This document shows, piece by piece, positions 10,120 through 18,407 of a stretch of 64,000 nucleotides of DNA (the stretch's first letter is position 1; each line of letters begins with the position of its first letter). Made by a program: the position numbers and the translations under genes. The notes under the pieces are model-generated. The model saw nothing but the letters and a program-made list of their open reading frames with translations, made no database searches and was not told where the DNA came from. Location: assembly GCF_947488945.1 (NCBI RefSeq), contig NZ_CANLBS010000021.1, positions 1 to 64,000 of the forward strand, read 5' to 3'. Source of the stretch: an uncultured Streptomyces sp. (lineage in GTDB: Bacteria > Actinomycetota > Actinomycetes > Streptomycetales > Streptomycetaceae).

Positions 10120-10940
10120 GGCCCCGGGGTCCGCGCGGACGAGGCCAGGTGGAGGCGGGTGAAGGCGAGGGCCTCCGCGAGGTCGGCCTCGCGTTCGGCG
10201 GAGGACATGGCCCGGCGGGTGTTGACCTCGATGACGACATGGCCGTCGAAGCCGGTGCGGGCCAGCCGCTCCAGCAGTTCGGCGCAGGGCTGGTCGCCCC
10301 GGCCGGGCACCAGGTGCTCGTCCTTGCCGGAGCCCTTGCCGTCGGCGAGGTGGACGTGCGCCAGCCGGTCGCCCATCCGGTCGACCATGGCGAGCCCGTC
10401 GGTGCGGGCGGTCGCGGTGTGCGAGAGGTCGACGGTGAAGTGCCGGTAGTCGTCGTGGGTGACGTCCCAGTCCGGTGCGTACGCGAGCATCTCGCGGTCC
10501 CGGTAGCGCCACGGATACATGTTCTCCACGGCGAACCGGACGTCGGTCTCGTCCGCCATCCGCCAGATGCCGTGGACGAAGTCGCGGGCGTAGGTGCGCT
10601 GCCACCGGAACGGCGGGTGCACGACGACCGCCGAGGCGCCGAGCTTCTCGGCCGCGGCCCTGGCCCGCTGGAGCTTCACCCAGGGGTCGGTCGACCAGAC
10701 CCGCTGGGTGATCAGCAGACAGGGGGCGTGCACGGCGAGGATCGGCACCCCGTGGTAATCGGAGAGGCGGCGCAGCGCCTCGACGTCCTGGCTGACGGGG
10801 TCGGTCCACACCATGACCTCGACGCCGTCGTAGCCGAGGCGTGCGGCGATCTCGAAGGCCGTCGCCGTCGACTCCGGATAGACCGAAGCAGTCGACAGGG
10901 CGACCTTCGCATCGGGGATGCGCACCACTGGATCTGCCAC
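10116..10940 (-). CDS. Sugar phosphate isomerase/epimerase family (AP endonuclease 2-type TIM barrel)
   Basis: 274 aa of the xylose isomerase-like TIM barrel fold. Motifs: YDGVEVMVW near 40, VVVHPPFRW near 110, FAVENMYPW near 140, FTVDLSHT near 170, LAHVHLADG near 195 and HVVIEVNTRR near 240. These carry the metal-binding Glu/His/Asp of the family. The substrate is unknown. The GTG at 10940 gives MADPVVRIPDAK; nearby GTGs within VVR are alternatives, and no strong ribosome site decides. It is coupled to the TetR gene downstream. Confidence 0.85.
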   Translation of the reverse strand: MADPVVRIPDAKVALSTASVYPESTATAFEIAARLGYDGVEVMVWTDPVSQDVEALRRLSDYHGVPILAVHAPCLLITQRVWSTDPWVKLQRARAAAEKLGASAVVVHPPFRWQRTYARDFVHGIWRMADETDVRFAVENMYPWRYRDREMLAYAPDWDVTHDDYRHFTVDLSHTATARTDGLAMVDRMGDRLAHVHLADGKGSGKDEHLVPGRGDQPCAELLERLARTGFDGHVVIEVNTRRAMSSAEREADLAEALAFTRLHLASSARTPGP

Positions 10941-11091
10941 CAGGACAGCGTACGGGCAGTCGCCCGCGCCGCCGAGGGACCGGGTCGAGAAGTGACCAGG
11001 GCCATGGGCGCGGTCGCGTCGCCGCCCCGGCGCCCCCGGTCCGCACGCCCCCTGTCCCGCAACGCGCCCGGTCCGGCGCGGCGGAGCCGGC

Positions 11092-12045
11092 TCAGCGCAG
11101 GGCGACGCGTCCCGCGGGGAGCGGGAGGTGGGCGAGGCGGCGCAGGATGACGCCCTCGCGCAGCGCCCACGGGCAGATCTCCAGCTCCTCGACCTCGAAC
11201 AGGTCCATCGCCGCCTCCGCCACCAGCGCCCCGGCCAGGAGCTGGCCGGCCCGCGCGGGCGAGACGCCCTGGAGCGCGCCGCGTTCCTCGGTGGTCATCA
11301 CGGCCAGCTTGGGCACCCATTCCGCCAGCGCCCGCGCGGTGAGGGAGCGCTGTGCGTACAGGCCCTCGGTGGAGCGGGCCGCGCCGGCGATCCGGGCGAG
11401 CTGCTTGAAGGTCTTCGAGGTGGCGACGACGTGGTCGGGGCGGCCGAGCCGGGCGAAGTCGCCCACGGTGCCCGCGATCCGGGCGCGCACGTGGCGGCGC
11501 AGTTCCCGTACCGCCGACGGGCCGGGCGGGTCGCCGGGCAGCCAGCCGGCCGTGAGCCGGCCCGCGCCGAGCGGCAGCGACACGGCCACGTCGGGTTCCT
11601 CGTCCATGCCGTAGGCGACCTCCAGGGAGCCGCCGCCGATGTCCAGGACCAGCAGCTTCCCCGCCGACCAGCCGAACCAGCGCCGGGCCGCCAGGAAGGT
11701 GAGCCGGGCCTCCTCCTCGCCGCTGAGCACGGCGAGGTCGACGCCGGTCTCCCGGCGCACCCGCTCCAGCACGGCGTCGGCGTTGGTCGCCTCGCGGACG
11801 GCGGAGGTGGCGAAGGGCAGGACGTCCTCGCAGCCCTTGTCCTCGGCGGCCTGCACGGCGCCGGCGACGGTCGACACCAGCAGGTCCACGCCGGCCGGCC
11901 CGATCGCCCCGTCGGCGTCGAGGAGTTGCGCCAGCCGCAGCTCCGCCTTGTGCGAATGCGCGGGCAGCGGGCGGGCGCCGGGGTGGGCGTCCACCACCAG
12001 CAGATGCACCGTGTTCGAACCCACGTCGAGGACTCCGAGTCTCAT
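11092..12045 (-). CDS. Ppx/GppA-family phosphatase
   Basis: 317 aa of the exopolyphosphatase/guanosine pentaphosphate phosphohydrolase family (ASKHA fold). Visible motifs: MRLGVLDVGSNTVHLLVVD at the start (phosphate 1), LPFATSAVREATNA near 80, SGEEEARLTF near 110 and LLVLDIGGGSLEVAY near 140 (phosphate 2). Single-domain length matches the short actinobacterial Ppx proteins. It could hydrolyse polyphosphate or pppGpp and so touch the stringent response; sequence alone cannot separate these. It reads away from the Cys-rich gene at 12087. Confidence 0.92.
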   Translation of the reverse strand: MRLGVLDVGSNTVHLLVVDAHPGARPLPAHSHKAELRLAQLLDADGAIGPAGVDLLVSTVAGAVQAAEDKGCEDVLPFATSAVREATNADAVLERVRRETGVDLAVLSGEEEARLTFLAARRWFGWSAGKLLVLDIGGGSLEVAYGMDEEPDVAVSLPLGAGRLTAGWLPGDPPGPSAVRELRRHVRARIAGTVGDFARLGRPDHVVATSKTFKQLARIAGAARSTEGLYAQRSLTARALAEWVPKLAVMTTEERGALQGVSPARAGQLLAGALVAEAAMDLFEVEELEICPWALREGVILRRLAHLPLPAGRVALR

Positions 12046-12086
12046 GGGCGGAACGCTACGCCGGTGTCGGACTTACTCTTGGCCCC

Positions 12087-12944
12087 GTGCCAAAGACGAA
12101 AAAGGCGAAGCCGGGCAAAGCAACGAAGACGTCGAAGGAACAGGTGACACCGCAGCCGCACATGAACGGACCGCTCCGGTCCGACGACGAGAAGGGCCTC
12201 GACTTCGCTCGGGCCTGGGTGGAGTTCCCCGACCCCGCCGACGACGAGCAGGTGTTCCGCTGCGACCTGACCTGGCTGACCTCCAGGTGGACCTGCATCT
12301 TCGGCAGCGGTTGCCAGGGCATCCAGGCGGGCCGGGCCGACGACGGCTGCTGCACGCTGGGCGCGCACTTCTCCGACGAGGACGACGAGAAGCGGGTCGC
12401 CGGTCACGTCGCCCGGCTCACCCCGGACATCTGGCAGTTCCATGCCGAGGGCACGGAGACCGGCTGGGTCGGCGTGGACGACGACGGAGAGCGCCAGACC
12501 CGCCGCTGGAAGGGCTCGTGCATCTTCCAGAACCGCCCGGGGTTCGAGGGCGGCATGGGGTGTTCGCTGCACATCCTGGCCCTGCGGGAGGGCAAGGAGC
12601 CGCTGGAGACCAAGCCGGACGTCTGCTGGCAGCTGCCGGTCCGGCGCACCTACGACTGGATCGAGCGCCCGGACGACACGCGGGTGCTCCAGGTGTCCAT
12701 CGGTGAGTACGACCGGCGGGGCTGGGGGCCGGGCGGCCACGACCTGCACTGGTGGTGCACCTCGGCCACGTCCGCGCACGGGGCCGGCGACCCGGTCTAC
12801 GTCTCGTACCGTCCCGAACTCGTCGAGCTGATGGGCAAGCAGGCGTACGACCGGCTGGTCGAACTCTGTGAGGAGCGGCTGTCCTCGCTGCTGCCGATGG
12901 CCCCGCACCCGGCGGACCCTGCGCACCCGGCGCCGCGCGTCTGA
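12087..12944 (+). CDS. Conserved Cys-rich protein of unknown function
   Basis: 285 aa, no family firmly recognised. It begins with a Lys-rich head (KTKKAKPGKATKTSK) and then has clustered cysteines: FRCDLTW, WTCIFGSGCQGI, DDGCCTLGAHF, GSCIFQN, GMGCSLHI, DVCWQLP, WWCTSA and ELCEER. The spacing suggests a metal or Fe-S site, loosely like DUF3109/YkgJ proteins (inference). Trp and acidic residues are frequent. The GTG at 12087 has no ribosome site; a TACTCT at 12074-12079 could be a -10 that makes the mRNA leaderless. Confidence 0.8.
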   Translation: MPKTKKAKPGKATKTSKEQVTPQPHMNGPLRSDDEKGLDFARAWVEFPDPADDEQVFRCDLTWLTSRWTCIFGSGCQGIQAGRADDGCCTLGAHFSDEDDEKRVAGHVARLTPDIWQFHAEGTETGWVGVDDDGERQTRRWKGSCIFQNRPGFEGGMGCSLHILALREGKEPLETKPDVCWQLPVRRTYDWIERPDDTRVLQVSIGEYDRRGWGPGGHDLHWWCTSATSAHGAGDPVYVSYRPELVELMGKQAYDRLVELCEERLSSLLPMAPHPADPAHPAPRV

Positions 12945-12955
12945 GTCGTCGTCCC

Positions 12956-12976
12956 GCCGCCCGCACAGCGGGCGGC
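12956..12976. terminator. Hairpin 1 of a double terminator
   Basis: GCCGCCCGC (12956-12964), loop ACA, GCGGGCGGC (12968-12976). First of two hairpins between the converging Cys-rich and BACON genes. Confidence 0.6.
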
Positions 12977-12980
12977 GCGG

Positions 12981-13017
12981 CCGGAGCCCGCCCCTTTTTT
13001 CGGGGGGCGGGCTCCGG
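12981..13017. terminator. Hairpin 2 of a double terminator
   Basis: Perfect 14-bp arms from CCGGAGCCCGCCCC (12981-12994) to its complement (13004-13017), with a T-rich loop. Strong enough to stop transcription in both directions between the converging genes. Confidence 0.8.
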
Positions 13018-13071
13018 CGCGTTCCGGGGTCCCGGCGCGTTGCGGGGCGGCGCTCCCTCCGTCCGCGGCCG

Positions 13072-15108
13072 TCAGGCGGACGGCGGCGTGCCGGGACCGG
13101 CCGGGTCGGTGACCGGACCGGACGGGCCTGCGGGGTCGTCGGTGGGATCGGCGGTGCCGGACGGACCGGGCGCGGTGGGGTCCGTGGTGGGCGGCGGGCC
13201 GGTCGGAGTCGTGGGGTCCGGGGTGGGCGCGGCCGGGTCCGGGGTGGGCTCCGACGGCCCGGTGGTACCGCCCGGATCGGTGGGCTGCCCCGGCTCGCTC
13301 GGACCGCTCGGACCGGTGGGTCCTGTGGGGCCGGGCGGGGTGAGCGGCGGACGGGACGGGCGCCCGGTGTACGGGGGCCGGGTGTACGTCGGCGTGGCGC
13401 GGTGGCCGTAGCCGTCGATCAGCACCGCCGAACCGGCCGGGGAGAAGGAGATCCGGGCGCTCCACGGGCCGTCCGGGACCGCCGCCCGGATCACGTGGGC
13501 GTGAAAGGTCACGCTCTCGCCCGGGTCGAGCCGGCCGGCCGAGCGGCTGAGGCGCAGCCAGCCCGCGTCGGTCCTGGCCCGCCAGGCGACCGGCGCCGGA
13601 CCGGTGGCCGTGAGGGTGATCGTGGTGAGGTCGCCGGCCGAGTGCGCGGTGACGATGAGCCGGCCGGTGCCGGGGGCGGGTCCGCCCGCGGGCACCACCT
13701 CGGAGGTGACCGCGTCGAGGGCCGCCGCGCCCGCCGGGGGGCGGGGATCGCCGGGACTGGCGTTGCCCGCGTTCTCGTACGGCCCGTACGGGTCGCCGTC
13801 TTCGCCCGCGACGCCGTCCCGCTCGGTCGCGGTGACCGGGGAGCCGCCGTGGCCCTCGCCGGTGAGCGGGGCGCCGCGGTAGGCGGCCCAGAGGGCGATG
13901 ACCGGGGCGGCGACCACCGTGGCGACGACGGTCGTCGTCATGACCCGGGCCCGGAGCCGGTCGCGGCGGGCGGCGTGGTCCTTGGGGTCCAACGGGTAAC
14001 CGGTGCGGTCGAACCGCGGGGTACCGGCCCGCGAGCGCCGGGCGTGCGCCAGGGCGACCCGCACGGAGGGGCGCGGCGCCTCCAGCACGGTCAGCGGTGC
14101 GGCGGGGGCGATGGCGGCGCCGGGCCACGGGCCGGCGGCCCCGGCGCGCTCGGCGGCGCGGCGGCAGCACGGGCAGTCGTCGACGTGCCGGACCAGTTCG
14201 CGGCGGAGCGGGGCCGAGAACAGGGACTGGCGGCTGCCGACGAGCCGGGAGACGGCGGCGCAGTCGCTGCTCTCCACCACGGCCAGCGCGGCGCGGGTGC
14301 GCTCCACCTCGCAGGTCGCGGCGGCCAGCAACTCCTGTGCGGCGGCCGGTTCGAGGCCGAGGACGGAGGCGACGGCGGCGGGGGCGAGCCCGTGGCGCAC
14401 GGAGAGTTCGAGTGCCTCGCGCTGCTCGGGGGTGGTGCCGGCCGCCTCGGGCCAGGCGAGCCGCGCCAGTTCGCGGCGGCGCGCCTCGGCGGCCGCGGAC
14501 GCCCGCGCATCCGCCTCCCTGCTCCCGGACGGACCGGCGTGCTCCGCGTGACCGGCGGGCTCCGCGTGACCGGCGGGCTCCGCGCAACCCGGGAGCACCG
14601 CGTGACCGGCGGTGACCCGGTCGGGGGCGTGCGGGTGCGGTTCGTGCGCGCCGGGGGCGTGCACGCCGGAGACCGCATACGCGGGGGCGGGACCGGTGTG
14701 GGAGCGGGCGGCCGGGACGCCGCCCCGGCCGGTCCGCCGGTGCGCCTGACGGCCGTGCCGCTGCTCGGTGAGCACCCGCATGCAGGTCCACCGGGCCAGC
14801 GCGTACAGCCAGGATTTACGTTCCTCCTCGCCGGCGGGACAGCGCCCCTGCTGCCGTTCCGCGACGGCGAGAACCATGCCGAGGGCGTCGGTTGCTGTCT
14901 CGTGGTCGCAGAGCACGGACAGGCAGTAGGTGAACAGGCCGTCGAGGTGGGACTCGTCGTACGCGGACGGCCGCTGCGCCGGGAGGTGGGGCGCGCGACG
15001 GCGTGATCGGTGTGCGCCGGTGGTGTGCGTGGAGGGCTCCAGCCTGCTGCTCGTCACCCGGCGACCGTAGGCAGAGAGAAGAGGTCCCTTAGTACCTCTT
15101 CCTGACAT
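13072..15108 (-). CDS. Membrane protein fusing sigma-70-like, zinc-finger and BACON domains
   Basis: 678 aa. About 50-120 resembles ECF sigma region 2 (LDGLFTYCLSVLCDHETATD, then SWLYALARWTCMRVL). A Gly/His/Ala linker with GHAEPAGHAE repeats follows. About 210-285 resembles region 4 (EQREALELSVRHGLAPAAVA), and near 310 is a zinc-finger anti-sigma-like motif, LVRHVDDCPCC. One membrane segment lies at about 391-412. Outside is a BACON-like domain (about 475-570: WRARTDAGWLRLS, GRLDPGESVTFHA) and a Pro/Thr/Gly-rich tail. ATG 15108 has AAGGG upstream; GTG 15057 is an alternative start. The sigma parts look degenerate, so transcription activity is unproven. Confidence 0.82.
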   Translation of the reverse strand: MSGRGTKGPLLSAYGRRVTSSRLEPSTHTTGAHRSRRRAPHLPAQRPSAYDESHLDGLFTYCLSVLCDHETATDALGMVLAVAERQQGRCPAGEEERKSWLYALARWTCMRVLTEQRHGRQAHRRTGRGGVPAARSHTGPAPAYAVSGVHAPGAHEPHPHAPDRVTAGHAVLPGCAEPAGHAEPAGHAEHAGPSGSREADARASAAAEARRRELARLAWPEAAGTTPEQREALELSVRHGLAPAAVASVLGLEPAAAQELLAAATCEVERTRAALAVVESSDCAAVSRLVGSRQSLFSAPLRRELVRHVDDCPCCRRAAERAGAAGPWPGAAIAPAAPLTVLEAPRPSVRVALAHARRSRAGTPRFDRTGYPLDPKDHAARRDRLRARVMTTTVVATVVAAPVIALWAAYRGAPLTGEGHGGSPVTATERDGVAGEDGDPYGPYENAGNASPGDPRPPAGAAALDAVTSEVVPAGGPAPGTGRLIVTAHSAGDLTTITLTATGPAPVAWRARTDAGWLRLSRSAGRLDPGESVTFHAHVIRAAVPDGPWSARISFSPAGSAVLIDGYGHRATPTYTRPPYTGRPSRPPLTPPGPTGPTGPSGPSEPGQPTDPGGTTGPSEPTPDPAAPTPDPTTPTGPPPTTDPTAPGPSGTADPTDDPAGPSGPVTDPAGPGTPPSA
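15078..15101. promoter_or_regulatory. Inverted repeat near the start of the BACON gene
   Basis: GAAGAGGT (15078-15085) and ACCTCTTC (15094-15101) with an 8-nt spacer. If translation starts at GTG 15057 this lies in the 5' leader or promoter and may be an operator; if it starts at ATG 15108 it lies inside the reading frame. Confidence 0.35.
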
Positions 15109-15397
15109 TTAACCCTTGCGAGTGAACGTTTCGTTCGAAAGGGGACAGCAATCCTTTCTTCTGGCGTCTGTTTCACCCCTGCTGCGCCTGACCCGTGGTC
15201 TTTCCGCCCGCATCACTCCGGACCTCTGCGCCCCGGTCCGCCGGGGCGCACGCCCCGTCCGCCCCGTGCGCCCCCGCAGCCCCGGGGCCGCCCGGGACTC
15301 CTGGGCCGAGAGGCGGCGCGCCGCCGGGACCGGGCGGCGGGGGCCCGCGGGACCGCCGCCGTGACCCGTTGTCGTACCTCCCCTATACGGTGGCGCC

Positions 15398-16810
15398 ATG
15401 GCCACCCGTACGAAATCCGCGAAGGACCGGCCGTCCTACCGCTGCACCGAGTGCGGCTGGACGACCGCCAAGTGGCTCGGCCGCTGCCCCGAGTGCCAGG
15501 CGTGGGGCACCGTCGAGGAGTTCGGCGGCGCGCCCGCCGTGCGCACCACCGCTGCCGGCCGGGTCTCCACCGCCGCCGTGCCCATCGGGCAGGTCGACAG
15601 TCGGCAGGCCACCGCGCGCTCGACCGGGGTCGGTGAGCTGGACCGGGTGCTCGGCGGCGGGCTGGTGCCCGGCGCCGTCGTGCTGCTGGCCGGCGAGCCG
15701 GGCGTCGGCAAGTCGACGCTGCTGCTCGACGTGGCCGCCAAGGCGGCGAGCGAGGACCACCGCACGCTCTACGTCACCGCGGAGGAGTCCGCGAGCCAGG
15801 TGCGCATGCGGGCCGACCGCATCCGGGCGATCAACGACCACCTCTACCTCGCCGCCGAGACCGACCTCTCCGCCGTGCTCGGCCACCTCGACGCCGTCAA
15901 GCCGTCCCTGCTCGTGCTGGACTCCGTACAGACCGTCGCCTCCCCGGAGATCGACGGCGCGCCGGGCGGCATGGCCCAGGTCCGCGAGGTCGCGGGGGCG
16001 CTCATCCGCGCCTCGAAGGAACGCGGCATGGCGACGCTGCTGGTCGGCCACGTCACCAAGGACGGCGCCATCGCCGGTCCCCGTTTGCTGGAGCACCTGG
16101 TGGACGTGGTGCTCTCGTTCGAAGGGGACCGCCACGCGCGGCTGCGGCTCGTACGCGGCGTCAAGAACCGTTACGGCGCGACCGACGAGGTCGGTTGCTT
16201 CGAACTGCACGACGAGGGCATCACCGGTCTCGCCGACCCGTCGGGCCTCTTCCTCACCCGCCGCGACGAGCCGGTCCCCGGCACCTGTCTGACCGTCACC
16301 CTCGAAGGCAAGCGCCCGCTGGTCGCCGAGGTGCAGGCGCTGACCGTCGACTCGCAGATCCCCTCGCCCCGGCGCACCACCTCCGGCCTGGAGACCTCGC
16401 GCGTCTCGATGATGCTGGCGGTGCTGGAGCAGCGCGGCCGGATCAGCGCCCTGGGCAAGCGGGACATCTACAGCGCCACCGTCGGCGGGGTGAAGCTCAC
16501 CGAGCCGGCGGCGGACCTCGCCATCGCGCTCGCGCTGGCGAGCGCCGCCAGCGACACCCCGCTCCCGAAGAACCTGGTCGCGATCGGCGAGGTGGGGCTG
16601 GCCGGCGAGGTGCGCCGGGTCACCGGCGTCCAGCGCCGGCTGTCCGAGGCGCACCGCCTCGGCTTCACCCACGCCCTGGTCCCGAGCGATCCCGGCAAGG
16701 TCCCGGCCGGTATGAAGGTCACAGAAGTAGCCGACATGGGTGATGCTCTGCGGGTGCTGCCGCGCCGGTCCCGTTCGGAGGCACCACGGGAGGACGGCGC
16801 ACGCCGGTAG
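15398..16810 (+). CDS. radA: DNA repair protein RadA/Sms
   Basis: RecA-like ATPase and helicase that helps extend recombination intermediates. 470 aa. The N-terminal zinc finger is CTECGW then CPECQAW (about 16-35), Walker A GEPGVGKST is near 107, the RadA-specific KNRYG motif is in VKNRYGATDEVG near 255, and a Lon-type domain follows from about 330 (GKRDIYSATVGGVKL). ATG at 15398. It is followed after 79 nt by disA, a pairing also known in Bacillus, where DisA and RadA interact at recombination intermediates. Confidence 0.97.
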   Translation: MATRTKSAKDRPSYRCTECGWTTAKWLGRCPECQAWGTVEEFGGAPAVRTTAAGRVSTAAVPIGQVDSRQATARSTGVGELDRVLGGGLVPGAVVLLAGEPGVGKSTLLLDVAAKAASEDHRTLYVTAEESASQVRMRADRIRAINDHLYLAAETDLSAVLGHLDAVKPSLLVLDSVQTVASPEIDGAPGGMAQVREVAGALIRASKERGMATLLVGHVTKDGAIAGPRLLEHLVDVVLSFEGDRHARLRLVRGVKNRYGATDEVGCFELHDEGITGLADPSGLFLTRRDEPVPGTCLTVTLEGKRPLVAEVQALTVDSQIPSPRRTTSGLETSRVSMMLAVLEQRGRISALGKRDIYSATVGGVKLTEPAADLAIALALASAASDTPLPKNLVAIGEVGLAGEVRRVTGVQRRLSEAHRLGFTHALVPSDPGKVPAGMKVTEVADMGDALRVLPRRSRSEAPREDGARR

Positions 16811-16889
16811 ACTTTGCCCTGGTCTCGCCCGCCCGCACGCGCGGCACGAGGGACGCGAGGCACCGCAGACCTGGAACCCGAGGAGTGCA

Positions 16890-18014
16890 GTGGCAGCCAA
16901 CGACCGGGCAGCATCGCCCGGAAAGTCCGGCCAAGGCACCGGTAACGAGGCGCTGATGCGCGCCTCCCTGAGCGCGGTCGCGCCCGGAACCGCCCTGCGC
17001 GACGGCCTGGAGCGCATCCTGCGGGGCAACACCGGCGGCCTGCTGGTGCTCGGCATGGACAAGACCGTCGAATCGATGTGCACCGGTGGTTTCGTGCTCA
17101 ACGTCGAGTTCACCGCGACCCGGCTGCGCGAACTGGCCAAGCTCGACGGTGCGCTGATCCTCGACAAAGACATGACCAAGATTCTCCGGGCGGGGGTGCA
17201 GCTCGTCCCGGACGCGGCGATCCCCACCGAGGAGACCGGCACCCGCCACCGCACCGCGGACCGGGTCTCCAAGGCGTGCGCCTTCCCGGTGGTCTCGGTC
17301 TCCCAGTCGATGCGGCTGATCGCGGTCTACGTCGACGGTGAGCGCCGGGTGCTGGAGGAGTCGTCCGCGATCCTCTCCCGCGCCAACCAGGCCCTCGCCA
17401 CGCTGGAGCGGTACAAGCTCCGCCTCGACGAGGTGGCCGGCACGCTCTCCGCGCTGGAGATCGAGGACCTGGTCACCGTCCGGGACGTCACCGCGGTCGC
17501 GCAGCGGCTGGAGATGGTCCGGCTGATCGCGACGGAGATCGCGGAGTACGTGATCGAGCTCGGCACCGACGGCCGCCTCCTCTCGCTCCAGCTGGACGAG
17601 TTGATCGCGGGCGTGGAACCGGAACGCGAGCTGGTGGTGCGGGACTACGTGCCGGAGCCGACGGCCAAGCGGTCCCGGACGGTGACCGAGGCGCTGGCGG
17701 AGCTCGACGCGCTGAGCCACACCGAGCTGCTCGAACTCGCCGTGGTGGCGCGCGCGCTGGGCTACAGCGGATCGCCCGAGACGCTGGATTCGGCGGTCTC
17801 GCCGCGCGGCTTCCGGCTGCTGGCCAAGGTGCCGAGGCTGCCGGGGGCGATCATGGAGCGACTGGTCGAGCACTTCGGCGGGCTTCAGAAGCTGCTCGCG
17901 GCGAGCGTGGACGACCTCCAGGCGGTCGACGGGGTCGGCGAGGCGCGGGCGCGCAGCGTGCGCGAGGGGCTTTCGCGGCTGGCGGAGTCGTCGATCCTGG
18001 AGCGGTACGTGTAG
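16890..18014 (+). CDS. disA: Diadenylate cyclase, DNA integrity scanning protein
   Basis: Makes the second messenger c-di-AMP from two ATP while scanning DNA. 374 aa. The DAC domain (about 20-150) holds the DGA motif in KLDGALILDKDM and the RHR motif in TGTRHRTADRVS, both needed for cyclase activity. A long helical spine follows, and a C-terminal helix-hairpin-helix DNA-binding region (about 310-374: LPGAIMERLVEHFGGLQKL, VDGVGEARARSVREG). The GTG at 16890 follows GAGGAG by 4 nt. It lies in tandem with radA. Confidence 0.97.
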   Translation: MAANDRAASPGKSGQGTGNEALMRASLSAVAPGTALRDGLERILRGNTGGLLVLGMDKTVESMCTGGFVLNVEFTATRLRELAKLDGALILDKDMTKILRAGVQLVPDAAIPTEETGTRHRTADRVSKACAFPVVSVSQSMRLIAVYVDGERRVLEESSAILSRANQALATLERYKLRLDEVAGTLSALEIEDLVTVRDVTAVAQRLEMVRLIATEIAEYVIELGTDGRLLSLQLDELIAGVEPERELVVRDYVPEPTAKRSRTVTEALAELDALSHTELLELAVVARALGYSGSPETLDSAVSPRGFRLLAKVPRLPGAIMERLVEHFGGLQKLLAASVDDLQAVDGVGEARARSVREGLSRLAESSILERYV

Positions 18015-18130
18015 GACTGCCGGGGGCGTCCGGCGGCCGGTTCTTTCGCCCTGCGGGCGGGTCGGGGCCGACGCGGGGCGGGTACGGGGGTGCCGGTGCG
18101 GGGACCGTTGCGGGCCGGGATCCACGGATG

Positions 18131-18165
18131 GGCGGGTCCGTCCTGAACCGCCGGCCGGGCTGAGG
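18131..18165 (+). repeat. Dispersed Streptomyces intergenic repeat, copy 1
   Basis: Contains TCCGTCCTGAACCGCCGG followed by CCGGGCTGAGG. I recognise the related form with CTCAAACGCCGGACGGGCTG as a frequent intergenic element in Streptomyces chromosomes. Function is unknown. Confidence 0.6.
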
Positions 18166-18217
18166 GGTGCGGGGTGCGGGGTGCGGGGACATGCAGCGCG
18201 CCGGGAACCCCGGCACG

Positions 18218-18252
18218 GGGGTTCCGTCCTCAAACGCCGGACGGGCTGGAGC
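18218..18252 (+). repeat. Dispersed Streptomyces intergenic repeat, copy 2
   Basis: Contains TTCCGTCCTCAAACGCCGG then ACGGGCTGGAG. Aligned with the copy about 87 bp upstream it differs at only a few positions, giving the consensus TCCGTCCTSAAMCGCCGG. Confidence 0.65.
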
Positions 18253-18407
18253 GGGCTCGGGGGCTCCGGGCGGGTTGGCCCGGACTTCGAGGGCCGAGGC
18301 CCTGTCCGGCGGATCATGTGACGACGGCCTCGCGTCCGGGCCATTGTTCGGTTCGTGGCGCGGGGAAAGCGGTGGTCGTCCGATCGGCTTCCTGCAACGA
18401 TCCGTGC

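Larger units (their letters stand above)
18015..18407. other. Gene-free, repeat-bearing stretch after disA
   Basis: 393 bp without a supported gene. It holds two diverged copies of a Streptomyces dispersed element (18131-18165 and 18218-18252) and a short GGGGTGC tandem array around 18163-18189. I see no clear T-run terminator for disA. The P-loop gene at 18408 therefore sits in a stretch that looks less conserved than the flanks. Confidence 0.6.
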
